Assembly (NCBI GenBank): GCA_038145405.1
Contig: JAYQPQ010000045.1
Location: forward strand, 1 to 15,106
Length of the DNA: 15,106 nucleotides
Reading direction: 5' to 3'
From: JAYQPQ01 sp038145405
Lineage (GTDB): Bacteria; Pseudomonadota; Gammaproteobacteria; Pseudomonadales; GM7GCV1
A program made the position numbers and the translations under genes. Below are positions 12,354 through 15,106 of this stretch, one piece after another (position 1 is the stretch's first letter; each line of letters starts with the position of its first letter). A model generated the notes under the pieces. It was not told the DNA's origin and did no database searches. It saw only the letters and a list, made by a program, of their open reading frames with translations.

Positions 12354-12542
12354 ATGAGCTACGACGAGGCATTGGAGGACACCATCTGGTCGCACTGGTA
12401 CGAGAGCCAGCGGCTTGAGTCCTCGGTGCGGCGCTTGCTGATTGCCGCTGAGCAGTGCCAGGACCAGTTGGAAGCCACCCGGCGCGGGGTGATGGAAACG
12501 CAGCAGGCCGCGCCGCCTGCAGCACAGTCAAGGATGATTTGA
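12354..12542 (+). CDS. Small charged early protein, unknown function
   Basis: 62 residues from ATG 12354, three bases after the previous stop, using the same GGAGGACTGAGCATG junction. It is helical and charged (DEALEDTIWSHWYESQRLE, then SVRRLLIAAEQCQDQLEATR), ending in an Ala/Pro/Gln tail. A coiled-coil dimer is possible. No motif or family is recognised. It is part of the run of small coupled early genes. Confidence 0.5.
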   Translation: MSYDEALEDTIWSHWYESQRLESSVRRLLIAAEQCQDQLEATRRGVMETQQAAPPAAQSRMI

Positions 12543-12545
12543 ACC

Positions 12546-12925
12546 GTGAAGAAATTTCTTACTTTGTTTGCGGTGGTTGCTCTGGGTACTCAAGCCGAGG
12601 CCGGCGTTTTTCGTCGAACCAAGGCGGTGTGCACCACGGCCACCTGCCAGCCGCAGCAGACGCAGCAGGCCAAGCCTGCGGCCAAGGCTGCCGGCGACAC
12701 CAGCAGCGCCCAGGGCGTGGCTGTGCTGATTGTGACCACCGGCAGGTTCCGGCACTTCGGCGGTTATGGCGGCTATGNNNNNNNNNNGGCTATGAGGGAA
12801 TTGGCATGGGAGCAACTCCTGCCGCCGCCGAGGCCAACTGCTGCTACCGGGGGCGATTTGCCCCGCGTGAGCGCGGCTTTGCGCAGATGGCAAACGGCAT
12901 GTGGGTCTGCGTCTGCCGTTACTAA
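12546..12925 (+). CDS. Secreted Cys-containing protein, interrupted by an assembly gap
   Basis: GTG 12546 opens a classic signal peptide, MKKFLTLFAVVALGTQAEAG, with a likely cut after AEA. A Gln/Ala/Lys-rich linker follows (QPQQTQQAKPAAKAAG), then AQGVAVLIVTTGRFRHFGG and a Tyr/Gly stretch. Ten Ns break the gene at 12778-12787. On the far side the right frame is GYEGIGMGATPAAAEANCCY and ends NGMWVCVCRY, stop at 12925. The two parts are in different frames if ten bases are counted, so the gap length is a placeholder. I recall planctomycete secreted proteins with the same ending (EG.G.....A..NCCY...ANGMW..C.RY). The domain's job is unknown. Both gap edges read GGCTATG, so a Gly-Tyr repeat was probably not resolved. 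Secretion suggests action at the cell surface. Confidence 0.65.
12778..12787. other. Assembly gap (10 N) inside the secreted-protein gene
   Basis: Ten Ns. True length must be 2 modulo 3 if both flanking protein parts belong to one gene. The flanks repeat GGCTATG. Confidence 0.95.
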
Positions 12926-13048
12926 CCGAGCTTCACCATCTTCCAAATGCCTTGGTCAGGACGACCTAGCAGGATCCCGGAGAACCAAACCGCCGGGGAA
13001 TGTGGGTAATGGCAGTCCCACTGGTGTTACTTCCGCAGGGAGGCAGTC
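12926..13048. other. Short intergenic stretch, no convincing gene
   Basis: 123 bases with no ribosome site except the GGGAGG that belongs to the next gene. A 20-codon frame from ATG 12947 exists but has no upstream signal. No terminator or repeat stands out. Confidence 0.5.
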
Positions 13049-13150
13049 ATGGCTGGTCAAATTGCTGCGGTGCTTCTGGCGATTTCAATGGGTGTGTTTG
13101 CCGCCATCAGCGTATGGCTGGCGTGTTTTGAGGGGAGGGGCGACAAGTGA
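13049..13150 (+). CDS. Single-pass membrane microprotein (33 aa)
   Basis: ATG 13049 has GGGAGG seven bases before it and opens 33 codons: MAGQIAAVLLAISMGVFAAI, then SVWLACF and a polar tail EGRGDK. Nearly all of residues 4-27 are hydrophobic, one membrane helix, with the charged end probably inside. Its stop overlaps the GTG of the next gene (GTGA at 13147). The good ribosome site and coupling support that it is made. The role is unknown; small phage membrane peptides often alter host membrane enzymes or exclude other phages. Confidence 0.6.
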   Translation: MAGQIAAVLLAISMGVFAAISVWLACFEGRGDK

Positions 13151-13920
13151 GCGAGACGACTGCCTTGGCGGTGATTGAGGTGCAACCTCGGCAGGTAATG
13201 GAGCGCAATCAAAGCGTGGCCAATGCCTGCCGCGAAATCGTGATGCGGTGCAGCGTGAAGCTGCAAGGCAAACAATACATTCAGGCCGAGGGCTGGCAGG
13301 CATTAGCCAATCTGTCTGGCTATTCGCCACGCATCGACGAGGTGGTCGAGCTGGACAACGGCGACTGCCGGGCTGTCTGCAGTCTGGTGCGCTTGGCCGA
13401 TGGCGAGGTGATCGCCAGGGCCGAGGGCTATGTGGGCACCGACGAGCGCACCTGGGCAAACCGGCCACGGTATGCGCGGCGCGCCATGGCACAGACGCGT
13501 GCCACCAGTCGCGCCTGCCGATCTGCCCTGGCATTTCTGGTGCCGCTGATTGATGCCAGCCTGAGCACCACGCCGGCTGAGGAGATCCCTGTGGAAAGTT
13601 CCGGTCACAACCCGGAACTTGTTGAGCCAGCAACCGTTGAATTTCCGCCGGCTCGTCACCCGATGGACAGGCCAGCCAGCGATTACAACCTGGTCACGCC
13701 TAAGCAGCGCGGCCTGTTGAAGGCGCTGACATCCGACTTGGACGAATCGCAGCTAGCCGAGCTGGTCAGGCGCTTTGGTCCCAGCGACAAGCTGGACAAG
13801 CGCGGAGCCAGCGCGGTGATCGAGTTCATCAAAGGCGGCGGCCTGAACCAGCCGGCTGCGGTGCAGTCGGACGACAACTACGACCCGTTTGCCCCTGATG
13901 CGGAGCCGGTCCATGGCTGA
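13147..13920 (+). CDS. Probable phage DNA recombination/replication protein (ERF/Rad52-like annealing protein suspected)
   Basis: 257 residues, GTG start coupled to the microprotein. Residues about 40-135 form the core: GKQYIQAEGWQALANLSGYS, then paired strands (DEVVELDNGDCRAVCSLV, ADGEVIARAEGYVG) and the helix YARRAMAQTRATSRACRSAL. A strand sheet followed by an 'AMAQTRA..RA.R' helix recalls the single-strand annealing families (ERF, Rad52-type), where a similar helix packs beside the DNA groove. A disordered acidic/Pro linker leads to a C-terminal domain (about 182-232, TPKQRGLLKALTSDLDESQL...GASAVIEFIKGG) of a type often found at the end of phage recombination proteins. The last residues are acidic (DDNYDPFAPDAEP), as in proteins that dock on SSB partners. 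Placement among early genes supports a DNA role; the exact family is not certain. Confidence 0.55.
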   Translation: MSETTALAVIEVQPRQVMERNQSVANACREIVMRCSVKLQGKQYIQAEGWQALANLSGYSPRIDEVVELDNGDCRAVCSLVRLADGEVIARAEGYVGTDERTWANRPRYARRAMAQTRATSRACRSALAFLVPLIDASLSTTPAEEIPVESSGHNPELVEPATVEFPPARHPMDRPASDYNLVTPKQRGLLKALTSDLDESQLAELVRRFGPSDKLDKRGASAVIEFIKGGGLNQPAAVQSDDNYDPFAPDAEPVHG

Positions 13921-14185
13921 GGCAACCGAGCGGCGGGAATACTGGACCGACTGCATCAGCAGTGACCTGGCCGAATGCCGGTCCTTCTTCCTGCCGTCGG
14001 CGCTGCAATTGCGGGTCTGCAGCAACTGTGGCCGCGGGATCGTCTGTGGCAACTGGAGGAGATGGCGGGAAGTGGCCACGCTGGTGGACTTCCGCCATCT
14101 GGTGGAGCTAGGGCCGCTGCTCGATGGGCGGCCAGTCTGCCGGGAGTGTTGGGAACTCTCGGTGAGCGGGCAGAAAACCTTCTGA
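13913..14185 (+). CDS. Small zinc-ribbon-like early protein
   Basis: 90 residues from ATG 13913, eight bases before the end of the preceding gene; an in-frame ATG at 13889 is deeper inside it and less likely. The protein has CSNCGRGIVCG and, 40 residues later, CRECWELS: two Cys-x2-Cys pairs that would form one zinc site. The surrounding part is basic and aromatic (GNWRRWREVATL). An RNA or DNA contact is possible. It is the third Cys-pair protein in this early block. The next gene follows nine bases on. Confidence 0.55.
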   Translation: MAEATERREYWTDCISSDLAECRSFFLPSALQLRVCSNCGRGIVCGNWRRWREVATLVDFRHLVELGPLLDGRPVCRECWELSVSGQKTF

Positions 14186-14194
14186 GGATACGCC

Positions 14195-14548
14195 ATGCAG
14201 GGTGACCTATTCACCACTGATGCCTACGGTCTGCCTACTCCGGCAGTTTTCTCGGCTGAGAAGTCGGCCAACCGCAAGGAGCACGGCATGGCCGCGGCTG
14301 CGGATGGCAGGCCCGAGGTGCTTGAGTTAGCCAGGGAAATCGCCAGGGAGCTTTGCCGCACCCGTGGCGAGTGCACAGCCGACGATGTCGGCGAGGTGCT
14401 TTTTGCCAGGCATCAGATCGCCACCATGGGACCGGCAGCCGGCAGCCTGTTCAAGTCTTCCGAGTTTGAGCCGACCGGCGCTTTCAGAAAATCAGCCAGA
14501 AAAACGAATCACGCGCGCCTGCTCTATGTCTGGCGGCTGCGGGCCTGA
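14195..14548 (+). CDS. Early protein, possible winged-helix/replication accessory, unknown function
   Basis: 117 residues from ATG 14195 with GAGGA eight bases upstream. After a short start (MQGDLFTT) a helical region GRPEVLELAREIARELCRT is followed by ECTADDVGEVLFARH and the block GPAAGSLFKSSEFEPTGAFRKSARKTNHARLLYVWRL. I recall this combination, TADDV ... AAGSLF......W...G.....R...HA..L.VWR, from phage and host-replication proteins, where the fold resembles a small helical DNA-binding domain. The basic C-terminus fits nucleic acid contact. It is placed among recombination genes. Function is not established from sequence. Confidence 0.6.
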   Translation: MQGDLFTTDAYGLPTPAVFSAEKSANRKEHGMAAAADGRPEVLELAREIARELCRTRGECTADDVGEVLFARHQIATMGPAAGSLFKSSEFEPTGAFRKSARKTNHARLLYVWRLRA

Positions 14549-14639
14549 CCACTGTCGTGGACCGGCACGGCATCGCCGAACCGTGGCGGCATCTTGTAGG
14601 CGGAGTAGGAGGCGGGGCTTTTCGCTTGGGAATGAATGT

Positions 14640-14657
14640 GTGGCAAGTGCCACTTTT
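14640..14657 (+). terminator. Possible weak terminator after the early operon
   Basis: GTGGC (14640-14644) and GCCAC (14649-14653) form a five-pair stem with a four-base loop followed by TTTT. It lies 90 bases after the last early gene of the run. The stem is short, so this is only a candidate. Confidence 0.3.
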
Positions 14658-14667
14658 CTGATTGCTG

Positions 14668-14710
14668 CCCGCCGGCTAGCGGCACCGAAGTGCAAGCCTT
14701 CGGCGGCGGG
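14668..14710 (+). ncRNA. Candidate structured RNA element before the ParB-like gene
   Basis: CCCGCCG (14668-14674) pairs with CGGCGGG (14704-14710). Directly inside, CCGAAG (14685-14690) pairs with CTTCGG (14698-14703) across a seven-base loop, leaving a ten-base bulge (GCTAGCGGCA) on one side. Thirteen pairs in all. It lies 37 bases before ATG 14748, in a gap with no gene. It may be a leader structure, an RNA-binding site or a chance feature of GC-rich DNA. Confidence 0.35.
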
Positions 14711-14747
14711 ATTTGGGTATAAACCTGGTTTTTGAAAAGGTGGTTAC

Positions 14748-15106
14748 ATGAGCGAATCGGGTTACGTTNNNNNNNNNNTGCAGCTAATTACCAACCCACA
14801 CGCTAACCCGCAGGTTGAGAACCTACTTACAAGCCATGAAGTTCATTTTACTCTTGAAGAGATAAGGGTTGATGAAATCAGGAATGTAAGAAACTTTCAA
14901 GTTAGGGAAGTCTCAGACCCTATTGGCGCATACGAAGGCGAATTTTCTAAACAAATCGTTGATGAATATTTGGAAAGTTTAAGGCGCGGAGACAAATTCC
15001 CAGCCATTGTTGTTCGCCAAACTGATTACGGATTCGACATGGTTGATGGAAGGCACAGGTTTTATGCAAATAAAAGCAACTGTGCTGAGACAATCTGGGC
15101 CTATGT
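14748..15106 (+). CDS. ParB-like nuclease-domain protein (start present, cut by window end)
   Basis: ATG 14748 with AAGG-TGG upstream opens MSESGYV, then ten Ns (14769-14778), then an open frame to the window edge; counting ten bases keeps the frame. The visible part has FQVREVSDPIGAYEG, QIVDEYLESLRRGDKFPAIVV and the key FDMVDGRHRFYANK, the ParB/Srx signature DGxHR(F/Y).A, with a final ETIWAYV. Known relatives bind or cut DNA or use nucleotides (ParB proteins are CTPases), and phages often carry them near methylase or recombination genes. The bases are clearly more AT-rich than those of the preceding genes. The remaining C-terminal part lies beyond the window, so the exact subtype is open. 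Confidence 0.7.
   Translation, partial: MSESGYVXXXXQLITNPHANPQVENLLTSHEVHFTLEEIRVDEIRNVRNFQVREVSDPIGAYEGEFSKQIVDEYLESLRRGDKFPAIVVRQTDYGFDMVDGRHRFYANKSNCAETIWAY
14769..14778. other. Assembly gap (10 N) near the start of the ParB-like gene
   Basis: Ten Ns after MSESGYV. The frame happens to be kept if the length is truly ten, but both gaps in the window have this length, so it may be a placeholder. Confidence 0.95.

Noticed and set aside
12947..13009. 20-residue ORF from ATG 12947
   Set aside because: No ribosome site, no coupling to neighbours and no feature beyond an open frame.
12546..13178. 210-residue reading through the first N gap
   Set aside because: After the Ns it leaves the sensible frame (GYEGIGMG...CVCRY) and runs antisense-like Arg/Pro-rich sequence across two other genes. 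It depends on the gap being exactly ten bases.
14364..14735. 123-residue ORF overlapping the last small early gene and the gap after it
   Set aside because: Starts inside a better-supported gene in another frame; Arg/Ala-rich with no motif or ribosome site.
1..15106. tRNA genes, rRNA, CRISPR arrays and insertion sequences
   Set aside because: No cloverleaf with the usual TTC-arm pattern, no regularly spaced repeats with spacers and no transposase were seen on either strand by eye; a tRNA scan was not possible.

Overview
The window looks like part of a temperate, long-tailed (siphovirus-type) phage, most likely one of Planctomycetota. The siphovirus call rests on an unbroken order of tail genes: an HK97 gp10-like end, a tail-terminator-like protein, tail tube, a lambda G/GT-style chaperone pair and a tape measure. 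No sheath gene lies between terminator and tube. The Planctomycetota link is weaker. It rests on resemblance, recalled without a search, of several proteins to planctomycete families: a Pro9-linker protein with an Ig-like N-terminus, a Cys-rich zinc-type module in front of a glycosyltransferase, and a secreted protein ending in NCCY...GMW.C. Most genes are GC-rich with short overlaps (ATGA, TGATG, TAATG, GTGA). A few stretches are clearly more AT-rich: the middle of the tape measure, the Cys-rich protein, the attachment region and the final ParB-like gene.

Layout. 1-5556: tail morphogenesis and three unrecognised tail or virion proteins, two carrying Gly/Ser linkers and one with 24 cysteines. 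5553-6896: a glycosyltransferase. 6916-9391: a probable lysis or exit block with a small membrane protein, an Ig-like/proline-linker protein, a complete papain-type cysteine protease, a small hydrophobic protein and an HNH nuclease. 9392-9630: AT-rich non-coding DNA with 25-bp repeats, a good candidate for the phage attachment region. 9631-10848: tyrosine integrase. 10849-11760: the control region, with an AlpA/excisionase-like HTH gene facing a leftward ribbon-helix-helix gene and several palindromes. 11762-15106: rightward early genes, namely a tiny lipoprotein, a CsrA-like protein, several small Cys-pair proteins, a secreted protein broken by an assembly gap, a single-pass microprotein, a possible single-strand annealing protein, a small conserved-looking early protein and the start of a ParB-like protein.

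How it fits together. Rightward early genes, a divergent repressor-type gene, int and a likely attP next to late genes recall the lambda circular map (tail - attP - int - xis - early). Because late genes sit directly beside int and the putative attP, the sequence probably represents the free phage genome, not an integrated copy split at att. The most notable points are a textbook -1 frameshift signal in the tail chaperone gene, the papain-like protease where an endolysin would be expected, the CsrA-like early gene, and paired 11-bp CAAG repeats around int. Two runs of ten Ns (12778-12787, 14769-14778) interrupt genes.
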